Shown: positions 42,448 through 54,000 of the stretch, piece after piece
Position numbering within the stretch: position 1 is the first letter of the stretch
Layout of the letters: the number at the start of each line of letters is the position of its first letter
Source: Ascaphus truei
Lineage: Eukaryota; Chordata; Amphibia; Anura; Ascaphidae
Reading direction: 5' to 3'
DNA: 64,000 bases
Assembly: GCA_036426205.1 (NCBI GenBank)
Contig: CM071567.1
Span: 290,719,141-290,783,140 of the forward strand
Notes under the pieces: generated by a model
Told to the model about the DNA's origin: nothing
The model's input: only the letters and a program-made list of their open reading frames with translations
Databases searched by the model: none
Made by a program: the position numbers and the translations under genes

Positions 42448-44804
42448 TGTAACCCATGTCCCCCCCCCCCCAGACACAGAGGCTATATCTAGAGTGTGGT
42501 GAGGCCTGGTTACATGTGTGTTGGTGGTGCATACCTGCCGGTAACAGGAGGGCCTGAGTCTCCCGCGGTGATGTGCCGGGTACAGGACCAGGTTCTGGGG
42601 ATATGCTCCATCTTCTCCTTAGCAACGGGGCAGTGCCTCCACCTCTATAACTTCCCAGAATGTGGGGTAGGACCACCTATATAGAGAATGCCCTGGTCCC
42701 CGCGGTTTAAATGCTCCAGAACAAACGCAAAGTCTGATGTAAAACTGCAGTGTTCTTTATTGTCTATGATCAAACAACAGCAGAACTCAGTAGCAGCATT
42801 CAGACATATTGGTACTTACTCCTCTCCTTCCCTCCAGTAATGTCGCCAGACAGGTGGTTCTGGATGGGGCCTCAATACCCCTGCCCCCACCTCCACCAGG
42901 GTCGGCCAGTGTGGGTGAGGCTTGATCTCCTGCCCATCACCCCCTGAGCAGGGTGAGGCATTGGTCCCCTCTATATAAGTCTGTCATGTCCTATCAATCA
43001 TTTACAGCACTTCAGACCGCACACTTCTCAGCTCCCATCTGATGATCCCAGACTGACCGCTACCGCGCAGCTGTCACAGGGTCATCTCTCACTCTTCTCT
43101 GGTGGAGCAGGACACAATGCTCTCAGAGGACTCCAAACTCTCACAGACACTGACAACTTCACAACAGAACTGACTGAACGGACAATCCACTATAGAACTC
43201 GCTTCACAAAAAGGGTTCATCTTAGCACAGTCCAACGAGTTTAACCCCCACTCCTCAGCCCTTCCCCCACACATAGTCCAAAGCCTTTTCCCCCAGTCCC
43301 CATCAGAAACAGAGCGTTTCCACCAACTCCAGGCCCAAGTGCACATTGGAGTCACCGATGAAGGTACAGCACACAATGCTCCCCCAACATTTCACTCTAC
43401 CGGCCCCCCCACCCCATCCCGTACCCCCTCCCCCCATTTCACGCCAATCCTATCGGCACCACCAGTCCTTCACCGAACACCGCAGCCAACCCCCAAATTT
43501 TCTGCGTCCTACCCAACAATCTTTTCTCTAAAAATCCTCCATCCCGAACATACACGCAGGCCTTCCCCCGCCTGAACTCTCATATACCCTCAGCCCTCTT
43601 CACAACTCAACTCCCGCTACTACCACGCCCGGACCCTACCCCCCACCAACCTCCCTCCCTATTCCTTTCTGCACCCCCCGCAGTGCTACCCCAAACAGCC
43701 CCCCCCCGCCCAACCCCACAATCCGGCTCACTCTCACCTTCAAAGCCCCCCCCGCAGCCCACCAGAACCCCCCGCTCAAACATTAGGTCTCTCCCCCACA
43801 TTTCTACCCACTCAAAGCCGGACATCTCTCCCCTCCTTACCATCCCCCCCCCACCCTAACGCGATATGACTACTAGCAGATCTATTCCGCTTCACCCCCT
43901 CCCCCCAACCCTCACGCATTCACCCCCGACCCCCCCACCTCTTTAATTCCACCCCTCTGGCCACCCATCGCCCAGAAACCCTTCACACATACCGTATAAT
44001 TCCTTCAAGAGGCACCAACTATAAAAAACAATTGGCCTGAAGACAGATCTACCCTGTTACCCCCCGGTTCCAGAGGCAAGAGCTCACCCCTCATTGCGCG
44101 CTACATCCCAACATCGAATTGACCACCTCCCACTCCAAGCGACTAAAAGGGGAAATGACCCGGACCAACCCTGTTCAACTCCAACCCCACACCCCCAACA
44201 ACCGACGCTGCCGCTCTCTTAGTATAGCAATAACCCCTCAGCCCAATCCTTCCTCAGGGACGCTAACATTCCTACAGTCTGGACATCGGACGATAACCGG
44301 ACCCACGCCCAAAGTACCCAGGGTCCGTCGTAATCTAGAAGCAGTAAACACTGCCCCGTGAGTACGAAACTTATCCGACTCCCTGACCATGCTACACATC
44401 ACGACGCCACTAAAACTTGACGTATGTGCTCACTCCGGTGGCTTTTCTGGGGCCAGCACGATACTTCACACCCTGAACACACTCTCCGTGTATGAAAAAC
44501 ATCCCAGAATGACCATATCCACAGAGGATTACGCTGACTATTCCATAAGTTTAAAAACCGCCAATTTGTTACTCTCCACACAACAGGACAGCCCACTAAA
44601 TAGACTCCAGCCCCGCCCCCTATGATGTCAGCAGGGACCTCCCCTCTGTCTAGCCTGCACAGAGCCCAGGGCCTGCCTCTACCACAAAGGTGGGGCTTGG
44701 TGAGGGGAGGAAAAACCCATGGTCACTACTGGCGCCTGCCCTTACCAGGGCTTACTCAGTAGGTAGAAGGATAAGTAGCCCGTTCTGTTTACAGGGGGCT
44801 CACA
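42448..44804 (-). mobile_element. LTR of reverse element, copy 1 (3' side), interrupted
   Basis: It matches 48057-49046 over 42448-43209 and about 44571-44804, with many short indels. Features: TATATAAG region (about 42972), CTTTATTG (poly(A) signal in reverse, about 42760) and the terminal ACAGGGGGCTCACA. A C-rich segment (43210-44570) lies between the two parts. Confidence 0.8.
43210..44570 (+). other. C-rich, G-poor 1.36-kb insert within LTR
   Basis: Strikingly strand-biased: long CCCCCC-containing runs, abundant C and A, very little G. It is absent from LTR copy 2, so it was either inserted here or deleted there; no clear target duplication is seen. Plus-strand frames are proline/threonine/serine-rich (43339-43575, 44119-44361, 44389-44625), the reverse ones glycine-rich, and no domain is recognised. 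The composition does not match the flanks. Origin unknown. Confidence 0.6.
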
Positions 44805-46585
44805 CTCTACCTCTGGTGGAATCCAATGGTCCCCACTTGGACTAACATTTAGCAGAACCATCCGCATAGACAAACCTGGAAACAAACACAGTGCAAGACA
44901 GGTTTCTATTGAGCCAACCACCAGGATAGTGTAAAGTAACAGTAGCCGGGTACTCCCAATGGGGAGAACCAACTAGGAATAATGCTTTGGGTCAGGCTTC
45001 AACTCTTTACTTCCTTATTCAGTTTATGGTCACATAAAACGATTGTGTCGACCCAGATTCTTGGCCGATAGACCACACTGTGCAGTGATATGCACAGTCC
45101 TAACTCCAGACCGGTCCACCTCACTAATCTTGTCCTCATTAGGTAACCCGCCTTACCAAACTTGGTCTTAAGTATTTTGCACGGCTCTACGGAGCCAACT
45201 ATCCCTGTTCTCTCAATTTCTCTCATAATGGGTTCAGGCACATAAGGGTATTCGTACCCATGAGACTGCCTGTACCTAGCCACTATGCTCTGTCTGCCCT
45301 GCTCAACTTAGTCAATTTCTTATGGCCCGCCTGCTGCTGGCAGTACCCAAAACTCTGGTTCTGTAGGGGCAATATCATCATACAAAATACTGGGGCCCTT
45401 GGGCAGAATGATCTTCTGCTCTATCTCCCCGGTACCGTGTTCTACTTCGTCCGCCACCTCCTGGGGAGTATAGGCACCTTCCCGCCACCAATGATCAAAC
45501 TATGTTGTTACGGATGAGTAAGAACCTGGTACGGTCCATACCTGCGTGGTACCCAGTTGTCACGGTGCTCGTTACTCTGATAAGGGGCTAGTGGTCGCTA
45601 TCTCGGATCTGCTTGGGATGAGACACCAGACGCCCGCCTCTGTAGAGCGTGAGCAATCTACCTCCCTTTGGCGTTGAAATACCTGTAGGGTTTCATCTTG
45701 TGAACCACTTCCCTTACGGCCCAGCCTCTGATGTAGTGTGGGACCCTCGGGCCCTCCTCTAGCTACAGGAGAAAAAATCACAGGTTAGGCACACATTATC
45801 ATAGGGTATTTCCCCATCAGACCCCTCATCGCTCAATTCCCAGTCCCGCACGTCTCGGAATATTGGGGTGTGGTGACTTGCTTAATTTATCTTCCTTAGG
45901 TCCGGTGACAACACTCGTGACGGGGCAGGGGCAGTGGCCGGGGCGATGGAGCTAGGGGTTGGGGCTGGGGCAATGTTCAAGTTAGTGTCCAGAAGCGGGT
46001 GGTAATACCGCGAACAGTGGGCGCTTTCTTGGTTTGCTCCCGACGTGCTTCGTGCCTGGCTGTGGGCCTTGGCTTTAAGTGGGTGCCATGTGCAGCTGTC
46101 ATGGTCTGCTCCGTGGGGAGAACAGCGCTCCCGGGCCTCTCTTCAAGTCGGACTGGAAGTGATGTCATCGCCGGGTGCCCGCGGAATCTCCATCCGCTCC
46201 GTGATCACTCACCGGAAGTGCGTCGAAGACCGGAAGGGCGGTGGGGGATCATCCGGTCCGCGGACGGGTAAGTAGGCTGCAAGCCTCTCCTTTCTCGTCC
46301 TCTGCAGGTGCCGTCTTCGCCTGGCGGTAGTAAGGGATGGTGGAGTCTCCTTACCGCTCGCTGCAGGCTGCTGTACTCGAGGTCCTCCTAGTGTTGTTGA
46401 ACGCCATCTCTGCCGCACTGGGAGTCACCCACGGCCGGGGACTGCTACGGGCCTTCAGCGCTCGCGTCGGAAGGTTGTCCGGACTATCTGCCCACCTGGT
46501 AAGTGGACCGCCATCTTTTGTACAAGCTGGGGTGGTTCGCCGGTAGGCGCATCGCCACCGATGGGACGCCAATTCTTCTTCCGAT
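44805..46585 (-). pseudogene. Internal region, broken unfamiliar frame
   Basis: The reverse strand carries a decayed coding-like stretch. The clearest piece is 45283-44999 (MARYRQSHGYEYPYVPEPIM, then GKAGYLMRTRLVRW), with further pieces upstream at 45781-45572 and 46168-45977, separated by stops. No retroelement domain is recognisable. It could be an accessory or rearranged gag region. Short GC-rich tracts near 45910-45970 are repetitive. Confidence 0.35.
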
Positions 46586-46589
46586 GATA

Positions 46590-46979
46590 TTACGATCGGC
46601 TCCTCCGCAAGGAGTCATACGGGTTCTTGGGGCTATACCGCCAGGGGTAGTGGCATGAAAACGGGTTCACTCCGGTACCTCCATTGCGGTCGCGCTCTCC
46701 TCCGTGCTGGTCTCTCGGCTCTGTAGCTGGCTGGGCCTTTGTTCTTACGGCATGGTTGGTTAGCGGGGAACTAGGGCAGCCTTGTCTTTCGTCTCCACCC
46801 ACTCCGTGTAGTGTTCCCGGAGAGGCACCCCGCGGGGTCTCGATCAGTGGCCATGGCTCGTTAGGCCACAGGTAGTACTGGCCGCATTGAGGGCATTGTG
46901 CCTTAGTGCTGGGGACCACTCCGGGTATCCCGCAGTGGACACACAGGCAGCGGAGGTATTCGTGGCCCTCAACCTCCAC
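46590..46979 (-). CDS. Small ORF with zinc-ribbon-like cysteines
   Basis: 129 codons on the reverse strand. Near the N-terminus, CLCVHCGIP and CPQCGQYY give two CxxC pairs 17 residues apart, a zinc-ribbon spacing. The rest is proline- and arginine-rich with no motif. It may have been the C-terminal part of a longer frame with 47061-47519, since sequence between them also reads as protein (KYGRTEHHIYQLPGG). Function unknown; a nucleic-acid-binding Gag role is a guess. Confidence 0.4.
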   Translation of the reverse strand: MEVEGHEYLRCLCVHCGIPGVVPSTKAQCPQCGQYYLWPNEPWPLIETPRGASPGTLHGVGGDERQGCPSSPLTNHAVRTKAQPATEPRDQHGGERDRNGGTGVNPFSCHYPWRYSPKNPYDSLRRSRS

Positions 46980-47060
46980 TACCTGTAAGCCTCCTGGTAG
47001 CTGGTAAATGTGGTGCTCAGTTCGGCCATATTTTGCTTAGGGGTGGACAAGTTCAATTGC

Positions 47061-47519
47061 TCAGCTCCGTCTCTTTGAAGTCAGAACGAATGAAGCTCCC
47101 CCTCTCACTTCCTGTCCCTCCTTCGCTGGGGCAGGCCTCCTGATTGGCTCTCCTTCTGCCCCCTCCTCTGGTGGAAACAAGAGCGGGCGGCACTCTTTTT
47201 CAGTGTGACGTAGCCTGGTTGGTTGGCCAGTCACAGCACAGGTGGGGGGGCTTTCGGCTTTCGCGCCGCTCCGCTCCACTTGCAGGGGATCTGGGTTTGG
47301 CACCAAAACCCTGCACATCTCCCGCATCATTTCTCGCACAGTCTCTTTGCACGATTCACGTGCGCGCTCCAGGATTGGCGGGAATCGCCATTTTAGTTCG
47401 GCTGCTAACTGCTGGGCCATGGATGTGGCGTTTGTCGCCATTTTGGATTCTTCTTGCTCCGCGGAGCACATGTAGTGACGGCCGCCATCTTGGATGGCCC
47501 TCCAAATGTATGCGTTCAC
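47061..47519 (-). CDS. Small unrecognised ORF, Gag-like position
   Basis: 152 codons on the reverse strand, the first sizeable frame (about 540 bases) after the inferred 5' LTR (48057-49046). It has an amphipathic helix-rich stretch (MAQQLAAELKWRF, then ERARESCKETVREMMREM) followed by a proline-rich tail. No known domain is visible. Position and helices would fit a Gag-like protein of a non-autonomous element. Confidence 0.4.
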   Translation of the reverse strand: MNAYIWRAIQDGGRHYMCSAEQEESKMATNATSMAQQLAAELKWRFPPILERARESCKETVREMMREMCRVLVPNPDPLQVERSGAKAESPPTCAVTGQPTRLRHTEKECRPLLFPPEEGAEGEPIRRPAPAKEGQEVRGGASFVLTSKRRS

Positions 47520-48056
47520 TATTCTCAGTGTCTAGTGCACAACTCATCCCTACGACATGACGACCTGCACTTGCTACTGAACACTCTCTGCATGCTTTCT
47601 GATGCTATTCTGACTGTGCCCACTGATATGATGTATGGCATACCCCAGGCTAGGCAGAACTGCTTCTCAATGCACTAGTTCTCGGTTGACTGTTGCAAGT
47701 ACTCTTGGTGGCGTTTTTATGTGGTGCTAGCTAGGTACCAGGCATCTCCCTAAGTATGGCCGTCCCTACTTTTGGCCACTCATAGTGCGGGCCCGGGGCC
47801 ATGGTCCCTGGACAAGTTAACAGGCCTAACCCCCCCAGTTGCCTCACACTACCTGCCTCAAGGGATTAGAACGCTATAGCTTGGCACCCATCTTACGACA
47901 CCCTCTTAGGGCACCCAGCGCGTACTGTGCTGGAGTCACACCTCCCTGAATACCCCTGGTATGACATGCCCTACTTTCTCCAGCACTTGTATGCACTCTC
48001 TTGCTCCGCTTTGCTGAAAGCCTGTCCTGTTTGGGATCTCAGCAGCTCACCTCCAA

Positions 48057-49046
48057 TGTAACCCATGTTCCCCCAACCCCCAGCACAGAGGTTATACTAG
48101 GGTGTAGTGAGGCCTGGTTACATGTGTGTTGGTGGTGCATTACCGCCCGGTAACAGGAGGGCCTGAGTCTCCCGCGGTGAGTCGGGGGGATACAGGACCA
48201 GGCTTCTGGGGTATATGCCTCCATCTTCTCCTTAGCAACGGTACAGTGCCTCCATCCTCTATAACTTCCCAGAATGTGGGGTAGGACCCTTATAGAGAAG
48301 TTGCCCTGGTCCCAGGGTAAATGCTCCAGAACACACGCAAAGTCTGATGTAAAACTGCAATGTCTCTTTATTGTCTCTGATCACAACAGTAGCACTCCGT
48401 AGCAGCAGTTCAGATATATTGGTATTCCTCCTCTAATTCCCTCAAATAATAACTCCATGAGGATGGTCTGGATGGGGCCTCAATACCCCTGCCCCCACCT
48501 CCACCAGGGTAGGCCCTGTGGGTGAGGCTAGATCTCCTGCCCCTCACCCCCTGAGCAGGGTGAGGGCATTGGTCCATCTCTATATAAGTCTGTCCTGTTC
48601 CTCTCAATCCTACAGCACTTCAGACCGCACACTCTCCTCAGCTCCCATCTGATGATCCCAGACTGACCAGCTACCCGCGCAGCTTTCACAGGGTCATCTC
48701 TCCTTTCTCTGGTCGAGCAGACACACTGCTCTCCAGAAACTCCAAACTCTCACAGAACTGACACTCCAACAGAACTGACTTCACGGACATCCATACAGAA
48801 CTCGCTTCACAACTGGCTCTCCACACACACAGGACAGCCCACTAAATAGACTCAGCCCCGCCCCCTATGCTGTCAGCAGGACCTCCCCTCTGTCTAGCCT
48901 GCACAGAGCTTAGGGGCCTGCCTCTACCACAAAGGTGGGGCTTGGTGAGGGGGAAAAACCCATGGTCACTACTGGCGCCTGCCCTTACCAGGGCTTACTC
49001 CAGTTGTAGAAGGATAAGTAGCCCGTTCTGTTTACAGGGGGCTACA
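48057..49046 (-). mobile_element. LTR of reverse element, copy 2 (5' side)
   Basis: 990 bases, TGTAACCCATG to GGGGGCTACA on the plus strand. It lacks the C-rich insert of copy 1. On the reverse strand the sequence just inside it begins TTGGAGGTGAGC, where a primer site is expected; I cannot assign the tRNA. Confidence 0.8.
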
Positions 49047-50095
49047 AATAAAAGTATCAGTGTTTTATAAATTTGCACCTGTGTAGTTTTAGTGAGTAAA
49101 CACATATTGTACATGACTGGGATTCCTTTTATTCTCCTCCCCAGGAGACTGCCTGCAGGACACCACTGGCTGCTGTTGGATGAATTGTGCTCAGTGAGAC
49201 TTCTGATGGACACAAGTGGTCTAGTAGTTGAAGTATTAACAAAACATGTAACATAAAAATGGCATCACAATATTTGAATAAAATGACAAAGAAAATAAGC
49301 ATAAATAGTTATTCATGGACTTGAACTTAATCACATATAAATATATTAGTCAATTTGAATACCTATTATAATCTTGTAATCTGTAATAGCATCAGGTAGA
49401 CTCATTTCCAACTATCACACTCAAACTATTGTTACCATTAAATGATTCACATAGTTCATACTAGAAAGCAAGCAGTAACCTACTTCAGTTTACGAATGCA
49501 ACTCCAAAATTAAGCTACCTCCTTTCTACAATCTAGTATACAGTATCAGTAACATAATGCCTGATAAAGATGGGTGAAACAGTAGGAATACATTCCGAGG
49601 ATTTTCCCAGTCTGTTGTGGTTCAATCCGATTCATGGCATGAAAATCCATGTTGGATTTCATCTTCTGAAGTCCGAGTGAAATACTTGGAATAATTTGGT
49701 GCTGCTTCTGTGGAATCCACAACTGGAATCCACAAAATAAAAATAAAAAGTATTTATATTGGGACACTCACTTCCTGCATGTTTCACACACTTTCTGGTG
49801 AAGAAAGGGAGAGTGGGTGGGAGATATAGAGAAAGGTTGAAATAGAGAGATTGAAATTAACTAAATGAAATTTTTAAGGAGTAGAGAGACAGAGAGACAA
49901 AAATGTTTTATTAAAGAGAAAGTTTTTTGGGGAGGGGATGATATTATTTTAAGTATATTTTTTATTTGTATTTTTTAATAATGAGTGGAAGCCATATCCC
50001 TCTTGTGAGACTAAGGAGGAATTGTTCTGGGTCAGGCTCAGTTAGCAGTGATATCCAAAAAAATACTTGCATGGCGCACAGAAACAGAGAACAGG
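49047..50095. other. AT-rich stretch, nothing recognised
   Basis: No gene or known repeat is seen. GTGAAACAGTAGG (49574) and its near inverse GTTTCACACAC (49785) loosely flank 210 bases, too weak to call. A purine-rich run (49800-49930) has GAGAGACAGAGAGACA repeats. Confidence 0.5.
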
Positions 50096-50640
50096 TCTTA
50101 GTAATGAAAAATATATTTATTGAAGCTGCATTAAAAAAACGGTGGAAGGTGCAACACTCCTATGCGTTTCGTGCGTGCGCACTTTATCAAGGAGTTACCT
50201 GGCAGTACAAACATACAATTTATTTAAACAGCAGCTGATGCCGAAATTCACGCTAAACGACAAGCGACGTCACGTCCCACAATGCTCCACACCAGGGGAC
50301 CCCCCAGTCGCGCATTCACATGAGGGTGCAGCGGTGAGCTGAGCGGTGTGCTCAGCCTATCAGAACATCCGGCGGCAATCGGGCACCTAGCAACAGGAGA
50401 CCAACGCCACCGAAGTCACGCCAGCCCAAGCCCCCGCACGCACTCTCACCCCGCACCCACACTGCGCACGCGCAAATCACCCAAAACGTGCACAGCGGGA
50501 CATCCTCCCCCGGATGCAAGCGTGTCTCCCCTCCTACGAACGCACATCATAAGATGTGATAGTGTTGTTGATGGCGTCAGGTGGGAGGCGCAAGTGCATC
50601 CAAAGGAGTGAACATCACCCATCGCCGCATCAGATTCTCA
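50096..50640 (-). mobile_element. PLE-like fragment, reverse strand
   Basis: Recognised from the reverse-strand hammerhead-like motif at 50156-50195 and its flanks. The region to 50560 is CpG-richer than its neighbours (GCGCACGCGCAAATC and similar). The small frames here (49966-50238, 50348-50611) have no domains. Confidence 0.45.
50156..50195 (-). ncRNA. Hammerhead-like motif with two core changes
   Basis: On the reverse strand stem I ACTCC (50195-50191) pairs perfectly with GGAGT (50160-50156). The core reads TTGATAA instead of CTGATGA. Stem II GTGCG with CGCAC (five pairs) and GAAA (50070-type position 50070 excluded; here 50070 is not used, the bases are 50170-50167) are intact, followed by CGCA and TA. 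Two core substitutions should abolish cleavage, but the paired stems show common descent. Confidence 0.55.
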
Positions 50641-50974
50641 ACCATCCCCTGACAATAACATAACCTTATTTCCGACTTGCTGCATCCACAATCTCATCTA
50701 TTTTGAATGAAAAAAGAAAGAACAAAAAATACTATTTAAAAATGATTCCTAGCATGTGATCATAAACCCCAATATTAAACAAATGAATCATGCCTCCTAT
50801 AATACAGATGACTCCTGCGTAAGATTATATTGCCTATATCACCTTCTGAAATGTTTCCATTGTTCTTACATCCAGTAAATTATGCGAATATTAGAGAGAC
50901 TTTTGGAAAAACTTATCACATGACATTGTTTTTATCTGTAATTAGTACACAATATACTAGGTTACCTGTGCATT
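50641..50974. other. No recognisable feature
   Basis: AT-rich spacer without frames or recognised repeats. Confidence 0.5.
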
Positions 50975-51388
50975 AGAGACAGAACATAAAACACAGAGAG
51001 AGCTCAGTGCACATCCAGTGAAACTCATACACGGTACAGTGCCTATATTTATATGTATAAATATCTATTAAATAAAATGGTCTTTTAGTTTAACATTTTT
51101 GGCCAAAATTGTTGTAAGCCCCTGAGCCACTGCACGGCAGACCACACAGAGTGCTTTTCCTGGTAATGTACAGGTTATTAAAAGCTTCAATCAGACTTAG
51201 AACTTTGCAACTAATATTGACAGATTTATTATAAATCATTCTTCCTGGTATTGCACAGGTTATTAAGAATTTATATTAGTGTTAGGGACCCCTGGAAATG
51301 TGGTCTTATTTAATAGATATTTATACATATATATTTAGGCACTGTACCGTGTATGAGTTTTACTGTCTGTGTTTTATGTTCTGTCTCT
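50975..51388. repeat. Foldback element with ~90-100-bp arms
   Basis: AGAGACAGAACATAAAACAC (from 50975) matches inverted at 51367-51388, and 51021-51075 matches inverted at 51306-51360 (for example ACTCATACACGGTACAGTGC). The ~220-base centre holds two diverged direct copies of TCCTGGTA(A/T)T..ACAGGTTATTAA (about 51158 and 51243). A non-autonomous foldback element or MITE is likely; ends and duplication were not resolved. Confidence 0.75.
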
Positions 51389-51447
51389 GGTTTTAAATAT
51401 ATATTGCCATGCTCAGTAGCACTCCTCTGTGACACTCATATGCTTAT

Positions 51448-52084
51448 TGTAGACGGACGTTCACAGAGGTACACAATTGGAGACTTTATAAGGTGAAATT
51501 ATGACGAGGCTTTATTGTGCCTTTTCCTTAACATCAGGAAACCATCCAAACAAGGGGGAAACAAAGCTTCTATTCACTTGGGAATGGTTCTAGTGAAATA
51601 CTATGCAATTTACAACTCCCTTAGTTAAGCATGTCTCCCAGCCCCAAACATATAGCATGAAATGAACAGATATAAAAAGTCTTGTAATAAAAGTCTAATC
51701 TGTTCCTTGCTGTAGAGTAAGCTTCTCTGCTCTCCTGGAACCGCACCCGTGTGTGCACAGAAAATGTCAGCATCCAGGTTTAGAAGTTTCCCCTGTGTCT
51801 TGGAAGCAGCTCTGCTGTGTCTTCTGGCAGAGCTCAAGACATGGCCAGCTCCAGAGATCTGTGTTCTCTTGGTCAGTCTCTCCTGGGAGACTCAAGAACC
51901 TCTGCTCTGTCTCCAAAGTTCAGCTCACACGTGAGCTAAGGAGTCACTTCCTGTCTCAACAGACAGGCTTTTGTAAGCAATCTAAATCAGGCAGGTGGTG
52001 TTTATTAATTGACTACCAGCAGTTAACCACCACACTGCTAGATTAAAGGCACATTACTTGAACAGGGATAACTCCCCTGTTACA
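51448..52084 (-). mobile_element. LTR copy 4a
   Basis: 637 bases from TGTAGACGGACG to CTCCCCTGTTACA, matching 61813-62399. It contains GGCTTTATTGTGCC (poly(A) signal in reverse), which copy 4b lost in a ~52-base deletion. The right flank (from 52085) is shared with copy 4b. The left flank is not, apart from a faint ACAC.CATATG similarity. Frames at 51625-51837 and 51749-51934 are LTR sequence. Confidence 0.75.
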
Positions 52085-54000
52085 CACATATATATGTTGT
52101 GGTTATTTTGGGGGTTCAATAGGAGCTTTTTAAGGTATCCAGTATGTTTTACCTGTGCATAAGTTCAGAAAATAGCTACTCATATTGTTCATATACTAAT
52201 ACTAATAACGCATATATAAATATGTATCACAATTAATGAAACCATTAATTTTATATGTTTTCTTTGGATTGTGGAAGAAGTTAGAGGGACTCATGAACCT
52301 ACACGTATTGCATTTGTTGCATCTGTACGAACCCTTCGTGACAAAGGTCTCTCCATTTCCAATTGGTGTTGAGAGAACACTCGGGGAAACATATGTGGCC
52401 AAAGTATTTGCTCTACGATAAACAAATCTTGGACCCCCACTCGTGACTTCACCCAAAGTGGGATCCATGAGCAACAATCCCCAATGTTTTTGCATAATTC
52501 TCCTCACTTGACCACTCGCTTTATTAAATTGTGAGATAAATAGAGGGCTCTCTTTGTCTTCCCCATTTGCCCCATGTATCTTTGTCCCCTGGGATCTATA
52601 AAATCTTTTAATTTTGTTCTTACGTGCATTTTTGTTTGCATTACTCCCATCCTGCATTCCAGACCCAGTTTTTGGAAGAAGCGAATTCCTATCCACCATC
52701 TTTATTTCCTCAAAAGTTGCCTTTAAGGTTTCATTTTTATAACCTCTTTCTACAAAGCAGGATGTCAGCTCCTCAGACTGGGTGAGAAAATCCTTAGTGG
52801 TAGAGCAATTTCTCCTCAGCCTCAGGAACTGGCCTTTGGGTATCCCTGCTATGACCGACCTGGGATGGCAGCTGTCTGCTCTAAGAAATGTATTTCTCGA
52901 GTTGATCGTTTTTAATACATCTGTCTGAATCTTAAGATCATTGTCTATATATAACAGAAGGTCCAGAAAGCTAATATGATGTAAATTAAAACTAAACATG
53001 AATTTTATATCAAAAGTGTTATCGTTAATATAATAAAAAAATGAATATAAAGTGTCAGTGTCACCGTGCCAAATAATTATAATACCGTCTATAAAACGTT
53101 TGTAAAAAAAGAATATTGTGCCAATAAATATTAGTAGTGCTATAGATAAATTTACTTTCCCACCACCCCATAAATAAATTGACATAGGAGGTGGCAAAAC
53201 TGTCCCCATTGCCATACCCCAAAGTTTTAAATAAATTTGTGCTCAAAAAGAAAATAATTGTGAGTGAGTAAAAAAGCAATTGAATCCATAATAAACGTAG
53301 TGTTAAGTATTGAGCTATCAGGACCCTCTATGAAATGACGGACAGCTGCAAATCCCAAGTCATGTCGAATGATAGAATACAGGGATACCACATCCATGGT
53401 TATCCATAAGCAATCTGGGTTCCAATTTGGTCAATAAGTACCATGAGTCAAGAATAAAGGACGGGAGGGACCTCACAAAAGGTTGTAGGTACACATTAAC
53501 GTAACGGGACAGACCATCTCCCAAAGATCCAATGCTTGAGACTATTGGCAGGCACGGAGGACGACCAATGTCTTTTGGATCTTTGGGAGATGGTGGCAGA
53601 TGGGGATGACAGGGGGAGGGTTAACTATGATGTCAATCTCGTCCTTGGAGAGGACTTGAGTGACAGACCCCAGGTCTATAAGCTCCAACAGTTGTCTCAT
53701 TAACCTATTGTGGGGTTTTTGTGGTAGTCCAGAGTAGGTGGTCACATCCCCAAGTTGGCAAAATTACTCATTGAAGAAGTCTGTCCTACTCTGGACCACC
53801 ACAGCACCCCCTTGTCTGCATTCTTGATAACTGTGAAAGGTTGCGTCCCAGCCTTTATTTAAAGTAGCAGCAGCATCAGACCCTGGGAAGAATGAAAGAG
53901 GCTTTTGCTGTTCTTTGAACCAGTTCTCCCTGTGTGATGTCTCCAGCCACAGAGTAGCCAGCAATATCTGCATTAGAAAGTTTGCATCCTTTCACTGAAG
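52085..54000 (-). pseudogene. PLE reverse transcriptase, copy 1 of duplicated block
   Basis: Reverse strand. The N-terminal piece GGAVVVQSRTDFFNE (about 53800) is followed by PPPVIPICHHLPKIQK (about 53600). A long frame (53215-52202, 337 residues) then reads YKRFIDGIIIIW, ISFLDLLLY, HPRSVIAGIPKGQF then RLRRNCS, and GSYRCNKCNTC. It stops as the GIY-YIG domain would begin (FINCDTYLYMRY). The catalytic YIDD is FIDG, so the RT is dead. The ORF at 53279-53061 carries the neighbouring FATSYVNLFMGWWE motif in another frame. Confidence 0.85.

Larger units (their letters stand above)
42448..49046 (-). mobile_element. Non-autonomous-looking LTR element (reverse)
   Basis: LTRs at 42448-44804 (with a 1.36-kb insert) and 48057-49046 share TGTAACCCATG and GGGGGCT(C)ACA ends. 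The orientation is inferred as reverse: on that strand a TATATAG box (about 42980) precedes an AATAAA signal (about 42762) by 220 bases. The ~3.25-kb internal region has no RT, integrase or protease, only short unfamiliar frames. I see no matching target duplication (TATA before, AATA after). Confidence 0.75.

Noticed and set aside
43010..43040. CTGATGATCCCAG in the LTR (also at about 48650) as a hammerhead core
   Set aside because: No GAAA or paired stem II follows in either LTR copy.
43339..44625. Possible mitochondrial insertion because of C-rich, G-poor strand bias
   Set aside because: No mitochondrial gene, tRNA or rRNA motif could be recognised, and the C content seems too high for typical vertebrate mtDNA.
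47061..47519. Host gene exon
   Set aside because: It lies between two LTRs and no splice-supported neighbours are seen; an element ORF is the simpler reading.
51625..51934. Overlapping 61-70-residue ORFs repeated at 61939-62248
   Set aside because: They lie inside the two LTR copies and are mirrored only because the LTR is repeated.
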